From Heterohyrax brucei (taxonomy: Eukaryota; Chordata; Mammalia; Hyracoidea; Procaviidae), in NCBI GenBank assembly GCA_028571685.1, contig CM053152.1, positions 25,242,001 through 25,306,000 on the forward strand: 64,000 nucleotides of DNA, read 5' to 3'. The first letter of the stretch is position 1. Each line of letters opens with the position of its first letter. The translations under genes were made by a program, and so were the position numbers. A model generated the notes under the pieces. That model was not told the origin of the DNA, made no database searches, and saw nothing but the letters and a program-made list of their open reading frames with translations. Of the stretch, positions 54,781-64,000 are shown one piece after another.

Positions 54781-57700
54781 TTCCCCCCTCACACTCCCTC
54801 CTTTCCACTCTCATAGCCATCAAAGAATCTTTTCTTCTATACATGAGTCTGTTTTTATGTTCTTATCATAGGGGTCTCATACAATATTTGTCCTTTTGTC
54901 ACTGACTGCTTTCACTCAGCGTAATGTCCTCCAGTTGAAACCAGGTTAAGAGATGTTTCCTGCAATCATCGTTGTTCCTCATCATTGCATAGTGTTCCAT
55001 TGAGTATATGTACCACAGTTTACCTGTCCATTCCTCTGTTGTTGGGCATCTGGGTTGACTCCATCTTTTTGCTATTGTGGACTGTGATGCAATAAACATT
55101 CGTGTGCGTGTATTAGTTGATGTGAATGGTCTTGATCTGTAGGATATATTCCAAGCAGTGGAATTAATGGGTCAAATGGTGTATCTATATTCAGCTTTTT
55201 AACTTCCAAAAAGGTTGCACCATTTTTCAATCCCACCAACAGTGTAGGAGAGTTCCAGTCTCCCCACAGCCTCTGCAGCATTTGTTGTTTTGCGTTTTTT
55301 GGATCATAGTCAACCTTGTTGGGGTGAGATGGTATCTCACTGTAGTTTTGATTTGTATTTCTTTAATAGCTAATGATTGCAAGAATGTCCTCATGTGTTT
55401 TTTGGCTGCCAGGATCTCCTCTTTAGAGAAGTATCTATCCATCTCTTTTGCCCATTGCTTAATTGAATTATTTATCTTTTTCTTACTGATATTTTGTAGT
55501 ACTTCATAGATTACAGAGATCAGGTGTCAATCTGACATATAGTTACGAAATATTATTTCCCATTTTGTAGGTGGCCTTTTAATTCTATTAATAAAGTCTT
55601 CAGATGAGCAAAAGTGTTTGATATTTAGTAGTTCCCATTTACCTATTTTCTCTTCTGTTGTCTATGGTTTGTTTGAAAGGTTTTGAAGTTGTCTACATTG
55701 TGTATTAAAGCTTCTGTTGTTATTCCTACTTTTTCTTGGATGAGCTTTATCATCTTAGATTTGATATTTAGGTCTTTTATCCAGTTTGAGTTCATTTTGT
55801 GTAAGACGTAAGATATGGATCTTGTTTCAATTTATTGCAGATAAGATATCCGATTTTGCCAACACCATTTGTTGAAGAGATTGTTTTTACCTCAACTTAA
55901 TGTGTTGAGGACTGTTGATAAGAAGATGGTATCATCTCTAGGGGTCTCCATTCTGTTCCATTGATCTATCTGTCTCTTTTTGTAGCTGTACCAGGCTGTA
56001 TTGACTACTGTGGCAGTGTAATAGGTTCTAAAGTCAGGTAGTGATATGCCTCCCAGTGTGTTCTTCTTCAGTAGTGTTTTACTTATCCTGGGCTTCATCC
56101 CTTTCCATACAAAGTTGGTGATGTGTTTCTCCATCTCACTGGAATTTGTACTGGTATTGCATTATATAAATAGATTGCATTGGGTAAAATTTTTAAGACA
56201 TTTTCACAATGTTAAGCCTTCCTATCCACGTTCAGGGTGGGTTTCTTCGTTTATGTTTGTCTCTCTTAGTTTCTTGTAGTAAGGTCTTGCAGTTCTCTTT
56301 GTAAAGGTCTGTTATTTCTCTGGTTAGATTTATTCCTAGGTACTTTATCTTCTTAGGGGCTATAGTAAATGGTATTGGTTTAGTGATTTCTTCATTAAAA
56401 ATCTTGTTGTTGGTATAAAGGAATCCTACTGATTTACTTATGTTTAGCTTGTATCCTGAGACTTTGCTGAACTATTCTATAAGTTTGAGTAGTTTCTTTA
56501 TGGATTCTTTAGAATTCTCTGCAATCATAACTTCTGCAAATAGGGAGATTTTTACTTCTTTTTTGCTGATGCAGATGCCCTTTATTTCTTGGTCTTGTCT
56601 AATTGCTCTGTCTGGAACTTTTAGTACAATGCTGAATACAAGAGTTAAGAGTGGGCATCCTTATCTAGTTCGTGTTCTCAGGGGAGATTGTTTCAGTCTC
56701 TCTCCACTCAGGATCACGTAGGCAGTTGGCTTTGTATAAATGGCCCTTCAGGCGTTGAGGAATTTGCCGTCTATTCCTACTTTTGCTGAGAGTTTTTAGC
56801 ATGAAGGGGTGTTGGACTTTATCAAATGCTTTTTCTGCATCAATAGACAAAATCAGGTGATTCTTGTCTTCTGTGTAATTTATGTGGTTGATTACATTAA
56901 TTGTTTTTCTGATGTTGAACCAGCCTTGCATCCAAGGTATGAATCCAACTTGGTTGTAGTTATTTTTTTGATATGTTGTTGTACTGTTGGCAAGAATTTT
57001 GTTCAAGATTTTTACATCTAGATTCATGAGTGATATTGATCTGTAGTTCTCCTTTTCTGTTGAGTCTTTCCCTGGCTTTGGTACCAGGGTTATACTGGCT
57101 TCATAGAATGAATTTGGGAGTATTTCATCCCTTTCTATACTGTGAAGTAGTCTCAGTAGTGTTAGAGATAACTCTTCTCTAAAAGCTTGGTAGAATTCTG
57201 TGTTGTAGTCATCTGCGTCCAGTCTGTTTTCAGTTGGCAGTTTTCTGATGACATTTTCAATCTCTTCCTTTGTGATGAGTTTATTCAGCTGTTCTACTTC
57301 ACCTTGTGATAATTTTGGTAGGTGATTTGAAGCAAGGAATTCGTCCATTTTCTCTAGGTTTTCAAATTGTTGGAGTACAGACTTTCATAGTATTCTGTTA
57401 TGATATTTGTTATTTCTGTTGGATCTGTTATGACAACTCCCCTCTCATTTCCTATTTGGGTTGTTTGTTTCCTTTCCTGTTTTTCTTTAGTAAGTTTAGC
57501 CAGTGGTTTGTGAATTTTGTTGATCTTTTCAAAAAAACAGCTTTGGGTCTTTTCAGTTTTTCAATTGTTCTTTTACTCTCTGATTCATTTACTTCTGCTC
57601 TAATCTTTATGATCTGCTTTCTTCTGGTGTCTGAGGGGTTCCTCGTTCTCCCTCTTCTTGTTCAAGCAGTAGGGTTACTTCTCTGGTTTGGTTTCTTTCT

Positions 57701-57892
57701 TTCTTCCTTCCAGATGTGTGCATTTATGGAGAAAAACTGACCTCTGAGCACTGCTTTGGCTGTATCCCCTAGGTTCTGGTAGGAAGTGTTCTCATTCTAT
57801 TGGAATTCATAAATTTATTTATTTCATCCTTGATTTATTCTATAACTTGTGGCTTTTTGAGCAAGATGTTCAGTTTCCATGAGTTCTGCTTT

Positions 57893-57897
57893 CTATC
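57893..57897. repeat. Left TSD of the young MaLR provirus
   Basis: CTATC, repeated exactly at 59865-59869. The uninterrupted L1 sequence on either side matches the equivalent stretch of L1-1 near 48170, which confirms the empty-site structure. Confidence 0.9.
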
Positions 57898-58398
57898 TGT
57901 TTTAGTCAGCTAGGGCTGCTCTAACAGAAATACCACAGAGTGGATGGCTTTAACAAAGAAAGATTTATTCTTACACAGTCCAGTAGGTTGCAAGTCCATA
58001 TTCAGGGTGTCCGCTCCAGGGAAAGACTTTCCCCTTGACGGCTCTGGAGGAAAGTCCGGTATTGCATCAGTCATTGTCCAGGGAGCGTCCCAACGCAAGA
58101 ACCTCTGGTCTGAACGACGCGCTCTGCTCCCGGTGCTGCTTGCTTGATGGTAGTGAGGTTCTCAAATTGTCCTTGGTTCTTTTTCCTTTTATTCCTTGCA
58201 AGCTAAAAGCATTAAGGGTGGGGCAAGCCATACTCCAGGGAAACTTCCCCCATAGCAGGAATTCACAGCCCCACCCTAATCCTTTAACATACAGGTTAGC
58301 AAAACCACACAATGGAGGACAGTCCCAAGATACTGGGAACCATATCCCAGCCATGTGGCTGCACACATTTTTGGGGGGACACAATTCAAACCATGACA
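57898..58398 (-). repeat. 3' LTR of the young MaLR provirus
   Basis: Starts (plus strand) 'tgttttagtcagctaggg' and ends 'aattcaaaccatgaca'. The poly(A) signal AATAAA is at 57969-57964 on the minus strand. The open frames of 62 and 67 codons here recur exactly at +1466 in the other LTR. Confidence 0.95.
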
Positions 58399-59092
58399 TC
58401 CCACCCTTTGACAACCCAAAAATCACATCACAAAAACATTTAACACATTCATCTCACCATAGCAAAATTATGTCCATCCATATAACAGAAGTCTTAAATC
58501 AGCTCCAAGTCCAAAATACAAAAACTCTTCTATATCTGTGAAACTTAGAAGGCATTAACAGGCAACAGGCAAGTCAACAGAACACATTACGTTAGCCCTA
58601 AAAGCTTTGGAAATACTCTTACATTTTCTAAGACATTCTACACAACAGCAATGCTCTCCAGACTCTAGGTATTGGCCACACTCTCAGGTTTCTGAGTGGA
58701 GACCTCCAGCCCTGTGCTACAACTCTGCCTTCAAGGCCCACTTGGACAGAAACTCTGTCCCATCGGCTTTAGGAGCACCCTAAGCCCAACTGAGTGGCAA
58801 TTCCACCCTTACGAACACAGCACGCCATGGTTCCACCCTTTCAAACCCCTGAGGTCATGGCCATACCTCTTGAGACTGAGGCAGCTCAGCTTCTCACGCT
58901 ATCTGCCTCTTCAGCTTCAGCTTCCTATGGCCGCATGGCCTGGGCCTCAGGCCCACATCTGCCCTGCCGGGCAAGTGTTCCAAAGCTCTGTAGCTCCACT
59001 GGTTTAAGTGCCCGGAGGCACCCCACTCTTGCTGGAAAGCGTCCTGCCCAAAGGCACTCAACTCTCTCACTCTGTGGGTCAGCAGGGCCAGC

Positions 59093-59293
59093 TCACCGAT
59101 TCAAGTGCCCAGAGGCACCCCGTTCTGTGAGGAAAGCTCTGCGCAGGCACTGACCTCTCTCGCTCCACGGGTCGGCTCCAGCGCTGCCTCTGGTTCTGCT
59201 GCTGCCGCTGCCGCTGCCGCTGCTGCTGCTGCCGGTCCTCTGTTGTTTCTCACCATCTGCGCCTTCTTCGTTCCTTCTGAATCTTCTATCCAT
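59093..59293 (-). pseudogene. Open frame in MaLR internal region (young copy)
   Basis: Begins MDRRFRRN, continues ADGEKQQRTG, then a Ser/Gly run encoded by a GC-rich trinucleotide tract, 66 codons in all. It starts about 70 bases after the 5' LTR. The same start exists in the older copy at 34765. No known domain. It may be a chance frame or a relic of an ERVL leader/gag start. Confidence 0.3.
59196..59235. repeat. GCN trinucleotide tract in the MaLR internal region
   Basis: About 13 consecutive GCT/GCC triplets. The older copy has a shorter and less regular tract at 34682-34708, so the tract expanded between copies or in a shared parent. Confidence 0.8.
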
Positions 59294-59363
59294 TTGCAGT
59301 TTCAAAGTGGCTTCCACATTTTAGGTATTTGCTAGAGCAGCACCCCACTCCCGGTACCAATTC

Positions 59364-59864
59364 TGTTTTAGTCAGCTAGGGCTGCTCTAACAGAAATACC
59401 ACAGAGTGGATGGCTTTAACAAAGAAAGATTTATTCTTACACAGTCCAGTAGGTTGCAAGTCCATATTCAGGGTGTCCGCTCCAGGGAAAGACTTTCCCC
59501 TTGACGGCTCTGGAGGAAAGTCCGGTATTGCATCAGTCATTGTCCAGGGAGCGTCCCAACGCAAGAACCTCTGGTCTGAACGACGCGCTCTGCTCCCGGT
59601 GCTGCTTGCTTGATGGTAGTGAGGTTCTCAAATTGTCCTTGGTTCTTTTTCCTTTTATTCCTTGCAAGCTAAAAGCATTAAGGGTGGGGCAAGCCATACT
59701 CCAGGGAAACTTCCCCCATAGCAGGAATTCACAGCCCCACCCTAATCCTTTAACATACAGGTTAGCAAAACCACACAATGGAGGACAGTCCCAAGATACT
59801 GGGAACCATATCCCAGCCATGTGGCTGCACACATTTTTGGGGGGACACAATTCAAACCATGACA
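59364..59864 (-). repeat. 5' LTR of the young MaLR provirus
   Basis: Identical in all 501 positions to 57898-58398. In the minus sense it is the upstream LTR and would carry the promoter. The poly(A) signal is at 59435-59430. U3 starts TGTCATGGTTTGAATTG. Confidence 0.95.
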
Positions 59865-60312
59865 CTATCTATGTTTTTTCTGCTATTGATTTTGACTTTT
59901 ATGGCTTTAAGATCTGAGAAGATGCTTTGCATTAATTCAATGGTATAGATTTTGTTGAGAATTGCTTTATGTCATAACACATAGTCTATTTGGGAGAATG
60001 TTCCATGTGCATTGGAGAAGAAGATGTAGTTGTCTGCTGATGGATGGAAAGTTCTATATATGCTGATGAGGTCTAGTTGGTTAATTGTGGCAATAAGGTC
60101 TTCTGTGTCTTTATTGAATTTTTTTCTAGATGGTCTGTCCAGTATTGAGAGTGGAGTGTTGAAATCTCCCACTATTATTGTGGAGTGATTGATCTCATTT
60201 TTGAGTGTAGTCAGTGTTTCTTTGATGTATTTAGGCACTCTAATATTAGGTGCATAATTATTTAATATTGTTAAGTCCTGCTTGTGTATTGAACCTTTCA
60301 GCAGTAAATAGT

Positions 60313-61218
60313 TGCCGGGGGCCAGCCCCGACACTTTACAGGGTCACGCACGGAGGGAGGGAGAGGCGCGGCGGGAAATGAATCAAGGAGACAGAAAAGA
60401 CTTTTCTGGTTTAAGGCAGCCCGACCCAGAGAGCAAGAGAGAAGGCTGTCTGTCTTTATTGTTTTTATAGTAAGAGTGACGTGAATTTTACCCTGCCCAC
60501 TGACCACACAATCTATTGGCTAATTCAAAACCAAAACCTCGTGGTTGGCAAATTTGAAACGAAAATCCTCGTGGTCTTGAGGTAATGTAATTTTTTACCC
60601 TGCCACATGAGCTATTAGTTAACTGAAACCTGGTGATCCTTTTAACTGTCAAAGCTTTTTAGATAATGGCCTAAGGATGCCTCGAGCTCAATCAGCCCTA
60701 CTTATACCTCAAGGTTAAAAGGTTCACGAGGAAGGGTCTAAAGTTTATGATCTCTATTTGTTCCTACTTTGCTCTTTATCTCTTCCTGCGGGGATAGTAA
60801 ACATCTACCGTCCCCCACCCTATGTCCTTCTCAAGCTGTTCTAAAGAGGACAATTCCTTTCACATGGGTGGGGATGTGCAGTTGGGGGAAGTCAGCAGGG
60901 GTTGGGCCGGCCTCGTTGCTCTCAAAGCTGGCTGTGTTAGAAATCATTCCTCTGAGCTCTTTCTCCAGAGATTCCTGTACAGGTTTTCCCAATATTATCT
61001 CACAGACCAAGGGGGTAGTAAAGGGCCCCTCTCAGGAGGCATCTCCCCTGATCCTTGTGCCAGGAGAGGAGGGGGTATCTTTTTGAAGAAAATTTGATTA
61101 GGAAGCCAAATAATATCAAGGACAGTAGGCTAAAAAACATGTCACAGGTGAGATGCTTCAGCCCGTCATTTGCAGGAGCTCGTGACTTTGTCTACAAGGC
61201 TGATGGCGGACCTCCGCA
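60313..61218 (-). mobile_element. Solo LTR, class II (betaretrovirus-like) ERV
   Basis: 906 bp with TG...CA ends, flanked by an exact 6-bp TSD AATAGT (60307-60312 and 61219-61224), the length typical of class II/ERVK integration. On the minus strand TATAAAAA (60469-60462) is followed almost at once by AATAAA (60460-60455). This leaves the poly(A) signal in U3 and implies a very short R, as in betaretroviruses. U5 contains 'tctctgggtcgggctgcc'. It lies within the endonuclease of L1-2. No coding sequence is present. Confidence 0.85.
60455..60469 (-). promoter_or_regulatory. TATA box and adjoining poly(A) signal of the class II LTR
   Basis: CTATAAAAACAATAAAG on the minus strand. The two signals are separated by one base, so start site and cleavage site must lie close together downstream, near 60435-60445. 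Confidence 0.65.
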
Positions 61219-61891
61219 AATAGTGTCCATCTTTGTCCATGATGGTGGATTTTACATTGAAATCTATTTTATCTGAGATTAGAGTTGCCACACTTGCTCT
61301 TCTTTGTGTATTGTTAGCTTGATATATATTCTTCCATCCTTTAATTTTCAGTTTGTTCATATCTTTAAGTTCAAGGTGAGTTTCTTGTAGGCTACATATT
61401 GATGGGTCATGTCTTTTGATCTAAGGAGTTGCTCAATGTCTCTTTACTGGAGCATTCAGTCCATTCACATTCAATGTAATTATTGATAGGTATGTGTGTA
61501 GTGCTGTCATTATGATATTTTTGTGTGTGTGTGTTGCTGTTTTCTCTGTTTTTCTTATTACTCTGTTCTGGAACTTTCTTCTTTGTGAGTTGAATTTTCA
61601 CCTTTTTCAAGGTTGGTTTTGTGGTTGTTGAGACTCCTGTAGTACAATTCCTGATTTGATATGTTGCACTTTTATTGTGCTTTATGGCTGCCCCTATGAC
61701 ACCCCCTTAATAAAATATGTATAAACCCAATTTCAATTACTACCAGTCTTATTAACTTCCTCTCCATCTGGAAGAACTATACCAACCATAGTATATCCCT
61801 CTTTTCAAAATGATGACATCATAGTTTTCATGATATGATCACTGGATCATTTCTTTCACCATTATAGGTTTGATTGAGTTTGGAACCTTCC

Positions 61892-62778
61892 CTAGCTGAG
61901 TAGGTTTTGTTCTTCCAAGCCAAGAGATTCCTTCAGTATTTCTTGCAGCTTTGGCTTGGTTTTTACAAAGTCTCTGAGTTTCTGTTTATCTGTGAATGTC
62001 TTCATTTCATTTTCATATGTGAAAAATAGTTTTGCAGGATATATAACTCTTGGTTGGAAGTTCTTCTCCTTCAAGGCTTTGAATGTGCCATGCCACTGTC
62101 TCCATGCCAGCATTGTTTCTGGTAAGAAATCCAATGAAAGCCTACAAGGTTTCCCTCTGAATGTTAGCTTTGGTTGGAGTCTTCTTGCCTTCAAGAGTTT
62201 CTTCTTATGTTTCATTTTGTTAAGCTTGATTGTAATATGTCTTGGAGTCTTTCTTTTGAGATCTATATTCAGTGGCATTCAATAAGCATCTTGGATATCT
62301 ATATTATCTTCTTTCATAATTTCTGCAACAATACTCTCTGTGTTCTCAGGTGTCTCACCATGTTCAGGAACTCTAATTAATTGTAGATTATTCCTCTTAA
62401 TAGAGTCCCACATGTTTCTTAATGCTTCTTCATTTTTGTTGTTTCTTTTTTCTGATTTCTCCTCACAGATGCTGGAGTCAGTAGCTCCGTCTTCCAAGTC
62501 AGAAAGTCTACTTTCCATTTGTTTCATTCTGTTTTCTTGGCTTTCAACTGAAGTTTCTGTCTCTTTGATCTTGTTCTTGATCTGTTGGGTTTCAGAGTAC
62601 TGGTGTTCCCTCAGATTGAACAGCTTGTTTAATTTTTCATTTTGCTCTGCTTCATTTTGTGTAAGGTCTAAGGGGCTCTCTATGTAATCCTTTTGTATTC
62701 ACCTTCCGATAGTTTCAAAAAGATTTTGTCATCTGGCAATTTCTTTGGTTGTTTCTTTTGGGGGCCTTCTGAAGCCAT
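61892..62778 (-). pseudogene. L1-2 ORF1 (RNA-binding chaperone), nearly full length
   Basis: Start ATG at 62778 with MASEGPQKKQPKKL. Coiled coil around 62480-62680 (MKQMESRLSDLEDG). The C-terminal domain (61892-62278) includes RKTPRHITIKLNK and PKLQEILKESLG. Damage: a stop about 32 codons in (near 62680), a frame change after it, and an in-frame TGA at 62279-62281 between DIQDAY and MPLNIDLK. Length is about 295 codons, close to a normal ORF1p. Confidence 0.85.
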
Positions 62779-63641
62779 AAGTGATTTCTTAGTTATGCTT
62801 TTATCCAGAGTTTATTACTTTGAGGGCATCACATCAGTCAGTAAAGGCTGAAAGAGATGCTGTTAGGATGGACTGCAGTTATTTCTCTAGGCTGTCTTAA
62901 AATGAAGGGTAAAATGTATCTGAGAACTTCTAAAGTCAGTTAGGTATTCAGGTGTATAGGCCCCTCTTCCCAGATGTCCAAGTAAGCACCTTTATGTCCA
63001 ACCCCACATGTTACAAACTAGTTCAAATTACAGAAAGGTTACTACCCTGCTGGCCTCTGCTGCTGGGCCCTAGCCGTAGGCAACACTGTGTAAAATACTG
63101 CTTTTCTGCCAGAAATGTGCTCTCCTCCAGGCAGGTGCTACCTCTGAGCCTAGTAATTAGGTCCAGCTGAGGCCTCCGTACGATATATCCGTGTCCCAGT
63201 GGAACAAGATGGGATCCTGCGCAAGCTCTCCACTTGCCTCGGTAAATGCTACTCAATGGCAGAGGCAGAATGAGAAACCAAAGGTGCCAAGATGCACAGA
63301 GTCCAAAGCTGGGCTTTCAAAATGTGGGAATTTCGCTCAGCAATCCCACTAGCTGTGCATTTGAGATTAGCTGCTAGTCAAGTCCCAGCTCTGCCCGCCA
63401 GCTAAGACAGAGGAAAAAAAGTTAAAATGGTGAGTTACCTTCAGCAGTAACCAAGAGCAGGGGATGGCAAAAGAGAGGTTTTCCACTCAGTAGTATGAGG
63501 TTCAAGTTAACAGCACTATGCTATGCCCTAGGGCTCACTAGGTTTCCAGAAGGCTCATTTTAATTATCAATTCAGGTCTTGGTTTACACAGGGATTTAAG
63601 GAGACATGTGTTTAGTCTACCATCTTGACTCTGCCTCCACG
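62779..63641 (-). promoter_or_regulatory. L1-2 5' UTR (internal promoter region)
   Basis: About 860 bases from the canonical 'ggaggcagagtcaagatgg' start to the ORF1 ATG. It is more GC-rich than the coding part, as is usual for L1 promoters. The 77-codon frame inside is not a recognised product. Confidence 0.7.
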
Positions 63642-63753
63642 AATTTTCTAAACTTTTGACAGGTTTGCTTTTATTTCTCTGAGATAAGCCTCTTCACTAT
63701 GTTTCCCAGTTATGTCATTGAGAATGCACTTATCATAAGTACAAGTGTGTGAA

Positions 63754-63898
63754 AACAAACAAACAATCCTATTGGCATTGAGTTTCACTCATAGCAGCCC
63801 TGTAAGGCAGAGCAGAACTGCCCCATAGGGTTTCCAAGGAGCTGTTGGTGGATTTGAACTGCTGACCTTTTGGTTAGCAGCCAAACACTTAACCACTC
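63754..63898 (-). mobile_element. AfroSINE
   Basis: Reverse copy: 'aaacaaacaaacaatcctattgg' tail, 'gcagaactgccccatagggtttcc', 'gaactgctgaccttttggttagc', head cut at 'aaccactc'. Confidence 0.85.
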
Positions 63899-64000
63899 AT
63901 TCTACAAACAGGACTCCATTCAGTAATAGTGGTCATTTTATCCCTGACACTATTCAGTGTTTCCAGGTAACTGGCTCCCTGCTTTTCTAGCTTCTGAAAA

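Larger units (their letters stand above)
57898..59864 (-). mobile_element. Complete MaLR-type provirus with identical LTRs
   Basis: Two 501-bp LTRs (57898-58398 and 59364-59864) enclose a 965-bp internal region. I compared the LTRs base by base and found no difference. Both have TG...CA ends. In the minus sense the primer-binding region next to the 5' LTR reads TTGGTACCGGGAGTGGGG, the MaLR/ERVL form. The tract just before the 3' LTR reads CAAAGGGTGGGA, a polypurine tract. A 5-bp TSD, CTATC, flanks it. There is no gag, pro, pol or env, so it is non-autonomous and must have used the enzymes of an ERVL-type element. Confidence 0.95.
54790..61510 (-). pseudogene. L1-2 ORF2, interrupted by two LTR elements
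   Basis: Start ATG at 61510, LNVNGLN motif near 61465, followed by a stop (VKRH-stop) 26 codons in. The endonuclease is cut at 61224/60307 by the class II LTR and resumes at 60306 with IIVGDFNTPL. The SDH motif reads SDL, so the catalytic histidine is lost. The MaLR provirus sits just after the endonuclease (57898-59869). The reverse transcriptase runs from about 57350 with AFDKVQHPF near 56810. The FADD region near 56545 is mutated. The C-terminal cysteine motif is at about 55275. There are many stops and shifts. Confidence 0.88.
53878..63641 (-). mobile_element. L1-2: full-length LINE-1 carrying two later insertions
   Basis: In the minus sense: 5' UTR (63641-62779), ORF1 (62778-61892), ORF2 (61510 to about 54790) and a long 3' UTR (to 53878). 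The right end reads 'ggaggcagagtcaagatgg' in the minus sense, a canonical L1 start. The flanks AATTTTCTAGACATTT (53862-53877) and AATTTTCTAAACTTTT (63642-63657) form a 16-bp TSD with a few mismatches. Removing the MaLR provirus, the class II LTR and their TSDs leaves about 6.9 kb. It is older than its passengers and is inactive. Confidence 0.88.

Noticed and set aside
58035-58541. 168-codon plus-strand frame as a gene
   Set aside because: It is antisense to the MaLR LTR and its first part is repeated exactly in the other LTR.
57898-59864. The duplicated LTR block as an assembly or segmental duplication
   Set aside because: TG...CA ends, TSD, primer-binding region and polypurine tract sit exactly at the expected positions, and the internal region matches the older provirus. 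An artefact affecting LTR identity can still be tested with reads.

Overview
The window is mammalian intergenic or intronic DNA, and the organism is almost certainly an afrotherian, most likely an elephant. The evidence is the repeat repertoire: about 30 tRNA-derived AfroSINE copies on both strands, tRNA-Gly-headed SINEs that share a 3' tail with an RTE-clade LINE, fragments of that RTE LINE, L1 copies with a long 3' UTR that I know from elephant DNA, and a lineage-specific MaLR-type LTR family. Repeat families are named from memory of their consensus sequences, not from a search. I found no intact host protein gene, exon series, structural RNA gene or CRISPR array. The longer open frames are LINE remnants, LTR sequence or chance.

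Layout. 1-6.3 kb: an RTE LINE split by another repeat, which is itself split by an ERVL LTR, then AfroSINEs, an MLT1 LTR, MIRs and a MER5-type DNA transposon. 6.3-9.5 kb: mostly unique, with a C-rich CpG-containing block (6.84-6.95 kb) and a possible conserved noncoding stretch (7.02-7.31 kb). 9.5-22 kb: AfroSINE clusters, L1 ends and three MaLR-type LTRs. 22.7-22.9 kb: a diverged tandem array of about 42-bp units carrying TAAT cores. 24-33 kb: SINE/RTE composites, more LTRs and an unexplained 111-codon frame. 33.3-35 kb: an older, damaged MaLR provirus, followed by an unrelated LTR with a clear TATA box. 37-42 kb: RTE and AfroSINE cluster. 43-44.75 kb: old L2 and MIR.

The last 20 kb is dominated by two full-length, minus-strand L1 elements. 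L1-1 (44770-50591) has a 16-bp target-site duplication (TSD) and a probable short 3' transduction. L1-2 (53878-63641) has a decayed TSD and carries two later insertions in its ORF2. One is a complete MaLR-type provirus (57898-59864) with two identical 501-bp LTRs, a 5-bp TSD, a primer-binding site and a polypurine tract. The other is a 906-bp solo LTR (60313-61218) with a 6-bp TSD and betaretrovirus-like architecture.

The most interesting signal is that identical-LTR MaLR provirus. MaLR elements are usually regarded as long extinct outside rodents, and this copy looks recent. The same family is present at seven other places in the window, five of them in recognisable solo-LTR form, four of these with readable 5-bp TSDs. 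The nesting gives a readable order of activity: MIR/L2/MER5 first, then old L1 and MLT1, then RTE and AfroSINE, then lineage-specific L1, then MaLR and class II LTR.
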